Of a DNA stretch of 64,000 nucleotides, positions 52,467 through 61,784 are shown piece after piece. The stretch spans positions 1 through 64,000 of the forward strand of contig NZ_JAGIPX010000041.1 in NCBI RefSeq assembly GCF_017814945.1, given 5' to 3'. A model generated the notes under the pieces. That model was not told the DNA's origin. It did no database searches and worked only from the letters and a program-made list of their open reading frames with translations. The number at the start of each line of letters is the position of its first letter. Positions within the stretch are counted from its first letter, which is position 1. Source of the DNA: Paraburkholderia sp. LEh10. GTDB taxonomy: Bacteria; Pseudomonadota; Gammaproteobacteria; Burkholderiales; Burkholderiaceae. A program made the position numbers and the translations under genes.

Positions 52467-52750
52467 ATGCCCGACGCGATACAGGAAGGAACGGGGAAAG
52501 GACACGTCGTCCGTATACGCGCGAATTCGTGCGCGATATCGAAAACCGCATGTTCGCGCCCGAGGCCTGGATCGCGATCGTGCGCATCGAGCGCTACGGG
52601 GACGTACTGGCCGACTGGCATCTGCCCCGCTTTGCCGGGCGATGGGCCAGCGCCGCTGGAGCGCAGCGGGACGGGCTCGAATACGCGACGCGGCTCGTCA
52701 AACGCGGCGTGCCCGGCCCGTCCGTGGGCGTTCGGGCGCTCACTAACTGA
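52467..52750 (+). pseudogene. Small stress-island protein, GYxI family member 3, probably frameshifted
   Basis: An ideal site (AGGAGG) precedes ATG 52467, which opens MPDAIQEGTGKGHVVRI. The family-like part (EAWIAIVRIERYGDVLADWH, then GLEYATRLVKRG) is in another frame, reached by a shift near 52490-52510. It ends at 52750. The conserved part matches the 48619 protein (AFVQIVREGEVIANWHQP). Either an indel broke it, or it uses the distant GTG at 52418, which lacks a site. Confidence 0.5.
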
Positions 52751-52807
52751 CGGCCGGGTAACGGTTACGAGCGGTACAAACACGTTGGCGCTGAAAAGGA
52801 GTACACC

Positions 52808-53371
52808 ATGCAAACCGATCTGCAAAAGTGGAACCCGTTCAGATTCCTGCGCAAGGCAGGTGAGAAGGCGGGCGCAAACGAACAGGGTAAAAAGCCCTCG
52901 GCTGTGGCATCGCGATCGGACTTTCCCGATGTGCCGTGGCAGTTCTCAGCCGACCCGTGGCGGATGATGCACGAGTTTTTCCACGATCCGTACGCGGGCT
53001 TTGGCGCGCTCGACCGGTGGTTCGGCGACTTCACGCCGGTGCGTTTCCAGCCGCATATTGACGTGGTCGACGATGGTGATGCGCTGCGGGTGACTGCCGA
53101 GCTTCCGGGCGTGGAGCGCGAAGACCTCCATACGACGATCGAGAACGGCACGCTCGTATTGCGCGGCGAAAAGAAACAGGATATGCGCAGCGAGGAAAAG
53201 GGATGTTACCGGCTGGAGCGGGCCTACGGTGCATTCCTGCGAACCATTCCGCTGCCTGAAGACATCGATGCCGACAAGGTGGACGCGAAGTTCGATAAGG
53301 GCATCCTGACGCTACGGCTGCCCAAGACCGGCGCGTCAAAGTCCACCGCGCGAAAGATCGAGATCAAATAG
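52808..53371 (+). CDS. Small heat-shock protein Hsp20, copy 3
   Basis: A 187-residue Hsp20 with a long arm (residues 1-75, containing ADPWRMMHEFFHDPYAGFG) typical of class B or HspC-like proteins. The crystallin domain covers about 80-175 (ALRVTAELPGVEREDLHTTI, NGTLVLRGEKKQ, FDKGILTLRLPK), with a final IEI motif. Its own site lies before the ATG at 52808. Intact. Confidence 0.94.
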   Translation: MQTDLQKWNPFRFLRKAGEKAGANEQGKKPSAVASRSDFPDVPWQFSADPWRMMHEFFHDPYAGFGALDRWFGDFTPVRFQPHIDVVDDGDALRVTAELPGVEREDLHTTIENGTLVLRGEKKQDMRSEEKGCYRLERAYGAFLRTIPLPEDIDADKVDAKFDKGILTLRLPKTGASKSTARKIEIK

Positions 53372-53542
53372 GGAACCAGCCGGTCAATTTGCGGAGGCGC
53401 AGCAAAACGGACGGTGGCAGAAACATCATGCTTATGTGCTTATACACACACGATTTCGGATTTCGGGAGGAAGCCCGAAATGCTGTTTCGCATTGACAAG
53501 GTCAGACCGGAACCCGGTGATCATCGCTTGATGGAGGGAAAC

Positions 53543-53878
53543 ATGAAACCGTGCAATGCCTGCAGGGAGCTGGCTGGCCAGCCTTCCGGCTCTCCCCCGC
53601 ATGAGAATCTCCGGAGGGAAGGCACCGGCGTTTTCGGCACGCCCCGTGAGCCAATACGACGGTATGTCCGGTACCGCTGTGGCGTCTGCGGCAGTTGGCT
53701 GCGCCAGAACACGGCCTACGGGTCGCCCGCCGAAGTCTGGTCGGTGCAGGGTCCAGGTGGGCAGCCTGCACCGGCATGCGGTGCCGAACCGCACGAAAGC
53801 GAGTCACGCCCCGAACACGCGAGCCGCGGAATCGACTGGCTGAAAACAACCCTCGAATCAGCACAACGGCCGGGATGA
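53543..53878 (+). CDS. Small Zn-ribbon-like protein
   Basis: A 111-residue protein starting MKPCNACRELAGQPSGSPPH. Two CxxC pairs (CNAC near 4 and CGVC near 49) suggest one bound zinc; VRYRCGVCGSWLRQ is ribbon-like. The ATG at 53543 follows GAGGG. No family recognised. Position after the Hsp20 genes suggests a redox or stress role. Confidence 0.6.
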   Translation: MKPCNACRELAGQPSGSPPHENLRREGTGVFGTPREPIRRYVRYRCGVCGSWLRQNTAYGSPAEVWSVQGPGGQPAPACGAEPHESESRPEHASRGIDWLKTTLESAQRPG

Positions 53879-53961
53879 TAGCGCCTTCGGTCTGGCAACA
53901 GCCAATGCATGTTAATCGTCACGCGCGGCACGCGCGCGGCTCTGTTGGTGTGGAGGGAGCG

Positions 53962-54270
53962 ATGTCCTGTCAATCCTTTTCGCCGTATCGCGGCTATAAA
54001 ATTGGCGTGCACGTCACGCCAGCCAGATCGCACGCGCTCGGTGGCGTAGGCCGGCGCCATCGTGTGTCGTGGACGGTCTCCTCCGAGGAAAATCCGGATC
54101 GGGAAATCGTGAGCTTTCCCGAGCAGTTCGAGTTTCTTTCCAGGCACGCGGCATTCCGGTATGCGGAAAGCCGGGCGCACGCGTATATCGATTTCGTCCT
54201 GTCGACTCTGTCGCAGAAACCGATGGAGAGCGAAAGTTCCCGGCACGCCGGCGAGGTGCCCACGGTGTGA
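53962..54270 (+). CDS. Small stress-island protein, GYxI family member 4
   Basis: A 102-residue protein starting MSCQSFSPYRGYKIGVHVTP, then RVSWTVSSEENPDREIVSFP and a long helix (HAAFRYAESRAHAYIDFVLS). The outline YRGYKI / strand / Pro turn / helix matches the other small island proteins. A very strong site (GGAGGGAG) precedes the ATG. Confidence 0.65.
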   Translation: MSCQSFSPYRGYKIGVHVTPARSHALGGVGRRHRVSWTVSSEENPDREIVSFPEQFEFLSRHAAFRYAESRAHAYIDFVLSTLSQKPMESESSRHAGEVPTV

Positions 54271-54946
54271 TCACGGATGGACCGCGAACTCACGCCCACA
54301 AAGCTGCGTCGCACAACAAAGCCGTCCTCAACCCGGGGCGGCAAATTGGAAACGAGCAGAACGAAGGCACGCCGCGAATCTGCGAGGATTGTCAAAGTTG
54401 CGGCCGCTCCTGTCATCCGGCGGCGATCCAACGCGGGATCAGATCATGAAATTCGACACCGGCTGGCTCCGCGGCAATCCCGCCTCGCGGTCCGTTCACC
54501 TGCTACCTCATTTTGTGTCACATAGATCGCTGTCGCCATCACTGACAGAGGGATGGGAAGGTATGTCCACAATTCCGCGCTGGCGAGTGCGGTCGCCGGA
54601 TTTGCATTGATAATGTTTGAACATCAATGCTTCCAAAAATCGCACTTCTTCTCTTGGTCGGGCGCGGCCGCCTAAATCCCTCGGTTATGGAATTGGTGAA
54701 ACAGGGGCAAGGTCACCTCTATCGAAGGCAACATTAAGCCGGCGGAGTTATCACGCGTAGGCTTCGGGCGCCTCACCGCGAGGCCCGGGCCAGATTTCAT
54801 CGAGACAAGGTTCATGCCGTCTGACGTAGCGCCAGTGATTCGTGAATTGCGAACGCAACTGGCAGCTTCGGTCCAGTGACTGGCTCCGGAAGTCACGTAT
54901 GCCTCGTCCGGTTCCGACACTGCCTGCCGCGCGCATGAGCAATGGT
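54271..54946. other. Stretch with one coding remnant
   Basis: Mostly no gene. At about 54712-54879 on the plus strand a frame reads KVTSIEGNIKPAELSRVGFG, then DVAPVIRELRTQLAASVQ, ending in TGA. It looks like the end of a lost gene of unknown family. No promoter or terminator was recognised. Confidence 0.35.
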
Positions 54947-55221
54947 TCAGGCAGCGTTGACGGCGTCCTTGAACCCCTTGCCAGCGGTGAACCTGACGGT
55001 TTTCGCGGCCGGGATGGTGATGGTCTCACCCGTCGACGGGTTACGGCCACTGCGTTGGGCACGTGCACCCGTCGAAAACGATCCGAAGCCGATCAGCTGC
55101 ACGGTCTCGCCACGCGTGACGGCGGACGTGACCGCCTCAAGAATCGCGTCGAGGGCTTCGCCTGTGCTGGCCTTGCTTTCACCCGTACTGGCAGCGACTG
55201 CGTCGATAAGCTCCTGTTCAT
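54947..55221 (-). pseudogene. HU-type DNA-binding protein with a 5' frameshift
   Basis: The body is a standard HU: ELIDAVAASTGESKASTGEA, then VTRGETVQLIGFGSFSTGAR, RNPSTGETITIPAAKTVRFT and AGKGFKDAVNAA. An ATG with a good site (AAGGGA) sits at 55221, but after MN the frame is wrong for the body. The original was probably MN(K)QELID, which would need about four more bases. No other in-frame start was found. Confidence 0.75.
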
Positions 55222-55487
55222 ATCATTTCCCTTCAGAGAGGGTCGTGAAACGGGCCGGAGCACACACCTTAGCGCAGATGGAGCGACTTCGGCTCCGGGC
55301 AGGAGCGATTCGTCGGGCTCGAGCGACACCCTGCTCTGCTAGCCGGGGTTCTGGCGGAGCCGGTTCGTGCTCGACGTGCGTCTGACAGTTAGTTGCGCAT
55401 TACCTTGACCAACATGGCCGGTGCCCCTCTATGATTCGGCTGCACCGGTACCATCTATTCCGGGCGCCTACCAAAGGAAACGACACC

Positions 55488-55904
55488 ATGCCCCGAACGC
55501 GACGCATCTCGGCGCGACGTTCGCCCGTGCACGGCACGGGGCTGTTTGCCTTCCAGCCTGTCGAGGCAGGCGAGCGCCTCATTGAGTACAAGGGAGAAGT
55601 CACCAGTTGGCGGCGTGCGGCCGCGCGTCAGCGATCGGATGCCGGGCACACGTTTGTTTTCGGCCTCTCGGACGGACGGGTCATTGACGGCAGTCGCGGC
55701 GGCAACAGCGCGCGGTTTCTGAATCACGCGTGCGATCCCAACTGCGAGGCCATCGAGGTCGGCGATCGCGTGTTCATTCATGCGCACACTGCGATCAATG
55801 CCGGCGAGGAGTTGTTTATCGACTACGGCCTTGTCATTGATGGCGAGATCACCGACGAGGTCGATCGGCACGGCCTTGACTCGCCGGAGGCAATCCTTTC
55901 CTGA
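55488..55904 (+). CDS. SET-domain protein (putative lysine methyltransferase)
   Basis: A 138-residue SET protein. SPVHGTGLFAFQPVEAGERL and IEYKGEVTS form the start, RFLNHACDPNCEA (76-88) the NHxCxPN pseudoknot motif and GEELFIDYG (106-114) the catalytic Tyr region. The post-SET Cys cluster usually found at the end is absent; the tail reads VDRHGLDSPEAILS. The ATG at 55488 follows AAAGGA. It could methylate lysines of a nucleoid or ribosomal protein. The nearby HU gene makes a nucleoid target attractive but unproven. Confidence 0.82.
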   Translation: MPRTRRISARRSPVHGTGLFAFQPVEAGERLIEYKGEVTSWRRAAARQRSDAGHTFVFGLSDGRVIDGSRGGNSARFLNHACDPNCEAIEVGDRVFIHAHTAINAGEELFIDYGLVIDGEITDEVDRHGLDSPEAILS

Positions 55905-56146
55905 GCTGCCTCGCGCGCCATGAATGCGATCGCAGTTGCCGTCGCAAACCGGTCGCAGCGGAATGTTGGCACGTACGTGCGCCCGATATCGGCCAGGATC
56001 GCGTTGACATGGGCCTGCAGCCCGAACTCCGCGGGCATCAAGATCAGATGTGAATGCTGCTAGCAGAAATTGAGCACTTCAACAGTTCCATGCAGTGGCA
56101 GCAGCCCCTCGCATATAAGGCCGCGGGCAGCCATGCCCTTCCGTGC

Positions 56147-57955
56147 TCACTTGCCGGGGGGCGGTACCGGAATCATGTCCGGGAACACATACGCCTGCAA
56201 GAGGGCAATCACACCAATCAGCGCTGCACCGGTAATCGAATGAAAGAACACGGTTCGGAAGATGGGTCCCAACGCGAATGATCGCTCCTTCGGATCGTCG
56301 TAGCAGGCCGCGCAAGCAACCATGATGGATTGCGCGTCGATCATCTTGCCCATCACCCCGCCGGTCGAGTTCGTTGCCACGGTCAGGAAGGGGTTAAGGT
56401 TGAGTTGCTGCGCGGTAATACGCTGCAAACTGCCGAAGAGGGCGTTCGACGCCGTGTCGGAGCCGGTCAGGAACACACCAAGCCAGCCCAAGTACGCCGC
56501 GAAGAACGGGTAGAGAGCTCCGGCGCCGGTGAACGCGAGGCCGAGGACCGCATCGGTGCCTGAGTAGCGGGTCAGGAATCCTAGGCCCAGCACCTGAGCG
56601 ATGACGAGCACCGGGATCTTCATCCGGTGCATAGTCTGCACGAAGGCCTCCTTCCATTGCGTCGCACTCAGTCTGAGGACGAGGCCGGAAAGAAGCGCCG
56701 CCACGAAAACGCCTGTGCCGGCGGCGGACAGCCAGTTGATCATGAAGCGAGCCGCTTCCGGTTTTGCGTTGAGGGGTGCCACCGGCGGCATCCGCTGCAC
56801 CAGGTTATGCAGCGCCGGCATGTCCCACACCGGCAGCGACAGCGAACCGCTGAACTTCGAGCCGAACAGCGTCGTTGTGAACGTGATGCCGGAGAACAGG
56901 TTGTTGAGGAATTTCTTGAAATCCGGCACACCCCACAGTGCGCAGCAGGCGATCAGGATCACCCAGGGCATCCACGCATAAGCGGTTTCGGCCGCCGAGT
57001 ACTTGTATTTCCACTCGGTGCTGTCCGTCGTCATTGGGTCGTGGCCGGCTTGCGCCAGTGCCTGGCGCTCGGACTGGAGCAAAAAGCGTGTCTTCGGGTG
57101 CCAGACGAAGCGCAGAAACAGCGCCGTGCAGATCACCGAGAAGACGCCGGATACCACGTCGGTCATCAAATGAAACGCGCTGGTTCCCGACGCGAAGAAC
57201 TGCACCAGCGCAAACGATCCGCCCGCACATAACATTGCAGGCCAGACTTCGAAGACCTCCTTCCACGAGCCGCCCTCCATCTTCACGAACGTTGCGACGA
57301 GCCAAAAGGGCACTAGCACCGATACGAACGGCAACTGTCGGCCCGCCATAGCCGAGAGCGTGAGCTGATCCAGACCGCTCACGGCCGCCAGCGTAACAAT
57401 CGGCGTGCCGATCGCGCCCCAGGCAACCGGCGCCGTATTGGCGAGCAGGTTCAATACGGCCGACTGAAAAGGCCTGAAGCCGAGGCCCACCATGACAGCC
57501 CCGGCGATAGCAACCGGTGTCCCAAAGCCCGATGTGCCCTCGATGATGGCGCCGAATGAGAAGGCGATCAACACGCACTGCAGTCGCCGGTCGAACGAGA
57601 TATGGACAATCGATTCCTTCACGATTTCGAATTTGCCGGTGACGACACTCATCGTGTAGAGGAACATGGCGGCGAGGACAATCCAGATGATTCCCAAAAA
57701 TCCCGAAAGGGTGCCGAGTGCGAAGGCCGAAACGGCCGACACGACAGGCATCCTGAAGACAAGACACGAGACGACGAACGCGGCGATTACGCCAAAAAAA
57801 GCCGCGTAGGGCGCGGAGATGCCCAAGTGCACATTGCCCTGTGGATCGCGGTGACGGTGCAGGGCAATGAAATAAAGTAGCGTCAGTATCGGAATGGCGG
57901 CAGCAACTGTGGATAGGAAAGCACTGCCCAATGGGTTGTAAGTCTGCTGGTACAT
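56147..57955 (-). CDS. lldP: L-lactate permease
   Basis: A 602-residue LctP-family carrier with about 12-14 spans. Seen: FSFGAIIEGTSGFGTPVAIA, LLANTAPVAWGAIGTPIVTL and FLTGSDTASNALFGSLQ. It imports L-lactate, and in some species glycolate, with protons. The ATG at 57955 has AAAGGAAA upstream; the longer frame is unlikely. No lactate dehydrogenase is adjacent. Confidence 0.93.
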   Translation of the reverse strand: MYQQTYNPLGSAFLSTVAAAIPILTLLYFIALHRHRDPQGNVHLGISAPYAAFFGVIAAFVVSCLVFRMPVVSAVSAFALGTLSGFLGIIWIVLAAMFLYTMSVVTGKFEIVKESIVHISFDRRLQCVLIAFSFGAIIEGTSGFGTPVAIAGAVMVGLGFRPFQSAVLNLLANTAPVAWGAIGTPIVTLAAVSGLDQLTLSAMAGRQLPFVSVLVPFWLVATFVKMEGGSWKEVFEVWPAMLCAGGSFALVQFFASGTSAFHLMTDVVSGVFSVICTALFLRFVWHPKTRFLLQSERQALAQAGHDPMTTDSTEWKYKYSAAETAYAWMPWVILIACCALWGVPDFKKFLNNLFSGITFTTTLFGSKFSGSLSLPVWDMPALHNLVQRMPPVAPLNAKPEAARFMINWLSAAGTGVFVAALLSGLVLRLSATQWKEAFVQTMHRMKIPVLVIAQVLGLGFLTRYSGTDAVLGLAFTGAGALYPFFAAYLGWLGVFLTGSDTASNALFGSLQRITAQQLNLNPFLTVATNSTGGVMGKMIDAQSIMVACAACYDDPKERSFALGPIFRTVFFHSITGAALIGVIALLQAYVFPDMIPVPPPGK

Positions 57956-58579
57956 GATTTTTCCTTTGTTATCCCAAGATTGGCGTCCCCTCGATCCATC
58001 AGATCTATACGCTAGTTGTTGACTGCGCAATCGTTGTGGACCGCGACACCTCAAGCCAGATTGACCGCCCACACCCTATGCCGGACATTCGTCAAAACGG
58101 CGTCCCCGTCGTCCGCCCTTTCAGAAACCAAAAAGCAATGGCGGCCTCACGCGATGGTCTGCACCTTAAATCATGGCTGACGCTTGAGGTATAGCGGGGA
58201 CACCCGTCAATTTCAAGTTTTGCGGCAGGGGCTACCAGAAACGTACGCGACGCCTTGAATGGCGGAAGGCAGCCAACTCACACTACCGCCCGCAACGCCC
58301 GGCCAGGTTTGACTCCCACCGTTACGGATCGCCCCATACCCATGACCCTACCCACACTCCGCTCTGGCCCATCGTCACAATGAATCTCTCAGTCCGGCAT
58401 GGGTTCCGACATCATCGTTCGGGCAGCGTACGCTGACATTACATTCCGTCTTCGATCCGCAAGGCAACGGATTCAAGTCTTTCCCCAACGCAGGGGCCGA
58501 CCACGCACAGCCCCTCATCAAGCGTGAATCTGGCACCGTGTCCGTGGCAGACGATGAAATTCATATCGTGACTGCAGGC
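57956..58579. other. Stretch without a convincing gene
   Basis: Upstream region of the permease gene followed by sequence with no protein-like frame. A GntR-type LldR site was looked for and not recognised. Confidence 0.3.
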
Positions 58580-58777
58580 GAGATCAATCACAATCAGCCA
58601 GGCGATCCCGCAAAACTGGCGACCGCAATGATCAGTCTCGTCGATGCAGAGACGCCGCCGCTGCGTTTGCCGCTCGGCACGGACACGCTCAAGGCACTCG
58701 CGGAAAAGAATGCGCACGTGACGTCCGAAACGGAAATCTGGAAGGCGCTTTCAGCGTTCACCGACTTCCCGGCGTGA
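58580..58777 (+). pseudogene. C-terminal fragment of a short-chain oxidoreductase
   Basis: The frame reads NQPGDPAKLATAMISLVDAE, then TPPLRLPLGTDTLKALAEKN and EIWKALSAFTDF, ending at 58777. This is the usual end of one SDR group (GDPAKLA..I..L.....PPLRLPLG.D). The N-terminal Rossmann part is missing and the preceding frame is unrelated. Confidence 0.65.
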
Positions 58778-58877
58778 TCCGCAAAGAAAGAATGGGCAGG
58801 CAGCGCACGTGCAAGCGGCGTCTGCCCGGCTCGGGCAAGATCCGCTCATCGTCTACGCGCTTGTGCGCAACGCTGAC

Positions 58878-59900
58878 ATGAAAAAAATCGCTTTTATATC
58901 GTTTGGCCATTGGTCTTCTTCGTCGCATTCGCTTGCGCGTTCTGCTTCCGACGTCCTGCTGCAATCCATCGACCTCGCGGTCGCCGCCGAGCAACTCGGC
59001 GCGGATGGCGCGTTTTTTCGAGTACACCATTTCGCGCGCCAGCTTGCGTCGCCATTTCCGTTGCTGGCGGCCGTGGGGGCGAGAACCAGCCGCATCGAAA
59101 TCGGTACAGCCGTCATCGACATGAGGTATGAGAACCCGCTGTACATGGCCGAAGATGCGGGCGCAGCCGACCTCATCGCCGGTGGACGCCTTCAACTCGG
59201 CATCAGCCGCGGCTCGGGCGAAACGGTGATCGACGGCTGGCGCTATTTCGGCTATGCGCCGGAAGAGGGTGAGACGCACGTCGATCTGGCACGTCGGCAC
59301 ACGGAAGTGTTCTACGAAGTGCTGCGTGGCGAAGGTTTCGCTGAGCCCAATCCCCGCCCGATGTTCGCCAACCCGCCGGGCCTGTTGCGCGTCGAGCCCC
59401 ATTCCGAAGGGCTGCGGGACCGCATCTGGTGGGGCTCGGGATCGGATGCTACGGCTGTCTGGGCAGCGCGGACGGGCATGAACCTGCAATGCTCGACGCT
59501 GAAGAACGACGAGTCGGGTCGTCCGCTTCATGTTCAGCAGGCGGAGCAGATTCGCGCCTATCGGCAGGCGTGGAAGGAGGCAGGTCACACGCGTGAGCCG
59601 CGCGTGTCGGTGAGTCGCAGCATCTTCGCGCTGGTGAACGATCGCGACCGCAGGTACTTTGGACGTGACGCGAACAGCGACGGCACGATCGGACTGCTGG
59701 ACGGCAACATCAGGACGATCTTCGGCCGTAGTTATGTGGCAGAGCCCGACGCGCTCGTCAGGCAACTCGCAGCCGACGAGGCCATTGCGGAAGCCGACAC
59801 GCTACTGTTGACCGTGCCGAATCAGCTCGGGGTGGAGTACTGCGCACACGTGATCGAATCGATCCTCACGCACGTCGCTCCGGCGCTCGGCTGGCGTTAG
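58878..59900 (+). CDS. LLM-class flavin-dependent oxidoreductase
   Basis: A 340-residue luciferase-like TIM-barrel enzyme. MKKIAFISFGHW, VAAEQLGADGAFFRVHHFAR, SRIEIGTAVIDMRYENPLYM and ADLIAGGRLQLGISRGSGET are typical. It would use FMNH2 (or F420 in other groups) to oxidise an unknown substrate. The ATG at 58878 begins the conserved part. It is convergent with the LysR gene. Confidence 0.87.
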   Translation: MKKIAFISFGHWSSSSHSLARSASDVLLQSIDLAVAAEQLGADGAFFRVHHFARQLASPFPLLAAVGARTSRIEIGTAVIDMRYENPLYMAEDAGAADLIAGGRLQLGISRGSGETVIDGWRYFGYAPEEGETHVDLARRHTEVFYEVLRGEGFAEPNPRPMFANPPGLLRVEPHSEGLRDRIWWGSGSDATAVWAARTGMNLQCSTLKNDESGRPLHVQQAEQIRAYRQAWKEAGHTREPRVSVSRSIFALVNDRDRRYFGRDANSDGTIGLLDGNIRTIFGRSYVAEPDALVRQLAADEAIAEADTLLLTVPNQLGVEYCAHVIESILTHVAPALGWR

Positions 59901-59912
59901 TACTAAATCCCT

Positions 59913-60824
59913 TCACCGCAACGGCAGCCAAAGCGGCCCGTCCCATGCTTTGAGTGCATCAAGGAACGCCTTGAGTTTCGATGGCATGAAGCGCCGCGTC
60001 GGATAGACGGCATGCACGAATATTTCCGGCGACGACCAGTCGGGCAGCACCCGCACCAACTCTCCGCTGGCGATGTGAGCGTCGCAATAGCTCGACGGAA
60101 GCAGCGCGATTCCGTGCCCGCGGAGGGCGAATGCATGGACGATGTGAAAGTCGCGCGCGGCGACCGGGCCGCTCACGTGCACCTTGGCTGCTTTTCGCCC
60201 GCTGACCAGTTGCCATTCCGTTTCGTTGTTGCGGGCGTTGATCAGCATGCAGGGATGCTGGCTCAGCTCGTCGGGCCTCGAGGGGAGGACATGGTTGCGC
60301 ACATAGTCGGCCGACGCGACGAGGTGCCGCACGCTCCGTCCCACGCGCTGTGCGACGAGGCTCGAGTCCTGCAATTCACCAAAACGGATAGCAACGTCGA
60401 CGTTTTCGGCAATCAGGTCGATGAACGCGTTCGTGAAATACAGATCCACCTGGATCTGCGGATAGTCCTTCAGAAATCCCGACAGGAACGCATAAAACGG
60501 CTCCTGTTCGAGCATCACCGGACCGGAGATGCGTAGCACGCCCTCCGGCTTCTTCTGTGTCTGAGTGATGACGCGTTCCGCGTCGTACAGATGACTCAGC
60601 GGCTCACTGCATTGATCGAAGTAGGCGCGACCCTGTGACGTCAGGCTGAGCTTGCGCGTCGTGCGTTGCAACAGCGTGACGCCAAGCCGTTCTTCGAGCG
60701 CGATCACCTTGCGGCTAACGGTTGAGACAGGCATGCCGAGCGCCCGCGCGGCCCGGCTGAAGCTCTCGAACTGCGCTACGCGCACGAAAACGGCGATGTC
60801 GTTGAGGTCGGCGAGTTCGGTCAT
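59913..60824 (-). CDS. LysR-family regulator
   Basis: A 303-residue LysR regulator. The helix-turn-helix is residues 1-60 (FESFSRAARALGMPVSTVSR, then KVIALEERLGVTLLQRTTRK). The effector domain follows, with DVAIRFGELQDSSLVAQRVG. It faces the SDR gene at 60945, its most likely target. Confidence 0.9.
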   Translation of the reverse strand: MTELADLNDIAVFVRVAQFESFSRAARALGMPVSTVSRKVIALEERLGVTLLQRTTRKLSLTSQGRAYFDQCSEPLSHLYDAERVITQTQKKPEGVLRISGPVMLEQEPFYAFLSGFLKDYPQIQVDLYFTNAFIDLIAENVDVAIRFGELQDSSLVAQRVGRSVRHLVASADYVRNHVLPSRPDELSQHPCMLINARNNETEWQLVSGRKAAKVHVSGPVAARDFHIVHAFALRGHGIALLPSSYCDAHIASGELVRVLPDWSSPEIFVHAVYPTRRFMPSKLKAFLDALKAWDGPLWLPLR

Positions 60825-60862
60825 GCCAGGTCAATGGCGATTTTTGCGCAGGTGGAAAAGAC

Positions 60863-60878
60863 ATTCCAGATATTCCAG
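60863..60878. promoter_or_regulatory. Direct repeat in the LysR-SDR intergenic region
   Basis: ATTCCAG occurs at 60863-60869 and 60872-60878, a 9-base period, within the AT-rich region between the divergent genes. It could be part of the regulator target, although it is not a classical T-N11-A palindrome. Confidence 0.35.
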
Positions 60879-60944
60879 TCTAATCAAAAATGCTCGTCGG
60901 GACGAGACTTCTCTTCACGCAGTTCAACTTCCTGGAGAGAAATC

Positions 60945-61676
60945 ATGGCAAACAAAGTCGTCGTCATTACAGGTGCTTCGAGCGGAATCGGTGAAGCCAC
61001 CGCCAAACTTCTTGCCTCCAAAGGCGCCACTGTGGCTCTGGCCGCTCGCCGCCTGGACAAGCTTCAACGCGTTGCCGCGGAGATCGTGGCGAAAGGCGGG
61101 CAAGTGTCGGTTCATCAAGTCGATGTGACGGATCAGGAGCAGGTCAACCGCCTGATCAATGACGTCGTATCGCAACATGGCCGCCTCGACGTCATGGTGA
61201 ACAACGCTGGTCTGATGGCGATCGCGCCACTGTCGCTGCGCAAGACTGACGAGTGGGACCGGATGATCGACATCAACATCAAGGGCCTCCTGTACGGTGT
61301 CGCCGCGGTGCTGCCGGTTTTCGAAAAACAGCAGTCGGGCCACTTCGTCAACATTGCGTCGGTCGTGGGTCTGAAGGTCTTCAGCCCCGGAGGCACGGTT
61401 TATTCGGGAACGAAGTTCGCGGTCCGCGCGATCTCCGAAGGTTTGCGGCACGAAGTGGGCGGCAACATCCGCACGACCGTCATTTCACCAGGCGCGATCG
61501 ACACGGAGCTGAAGTTCGGTTCGGGCCACGACGACAGCCGAAATTTTGTCGTCGACTTCTACAAGATGGCGATTCCCGCTGACGCCATCGCGCAAGCCAT
61601 CGCTTATGCAATCGAGCAGCCTGGTTCGGTCGACGTCAACGAAATCGTGATTCGTCCCACGGTTCAGGACTTCTGA
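60945..61676 (+). CDS. Short-chain dehydrogenase/reductase
   Basis: A 243-residue classical SDR. The cofactor motif is VVVITGASSGIGEATAKLLA, then VNNAGLMAIAPL, and the catalytic Ser/Tyr/Lys are in NIASVVGLKVFSPGGTVYSG and TKFAVRAIS. ATG 60945 follows GGAGAG. Arg/Lys after the second strand (AARRLDKL) suggests NADP(H). Substrate unknown; it is probably in an operon with the MFS gene downstream. Confidence 0.9.
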   Translation: MANKVVVITGASSGIGEATAKLLASKGATVALAARRLDKLQRVAAEIVAKGGQVSVHQVDVTDQEQVNRLINDVVSQHGRLDVMVNNAGLMAIAPLSLRKTDEWDRMIDINIKGLLYGVAAVLPVFEKQQSGHFVNIASVVGLKVFSPGGTVYSGTKFAVRAISEGLRHEVGGNIRTTVISPGAIDTELKFGSGHDDSRNFVVDFYKMAIPADAIAQAIAYAIEQPGSVDVNEIVIRPTVQDF

Positions 61677-61784
61677 AGCGTGCCACTGCGGTGGCTGAGC
61701 GCCCGGCGGGCCAGAGTGGTTGTGACCCGTCCGGGCGCCAGTAACTGCGAAACCAGCCCGAATGACTTCATCGAGGAGTTCATC

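Noticed and set aside
55823..56041. Minus-strand frame with FATATAIAFMAREAAQE
   Set aside because: It looked briefly like a LysR effector-domain scrap, but the match is too short and it overlaps the end of the SET gene.
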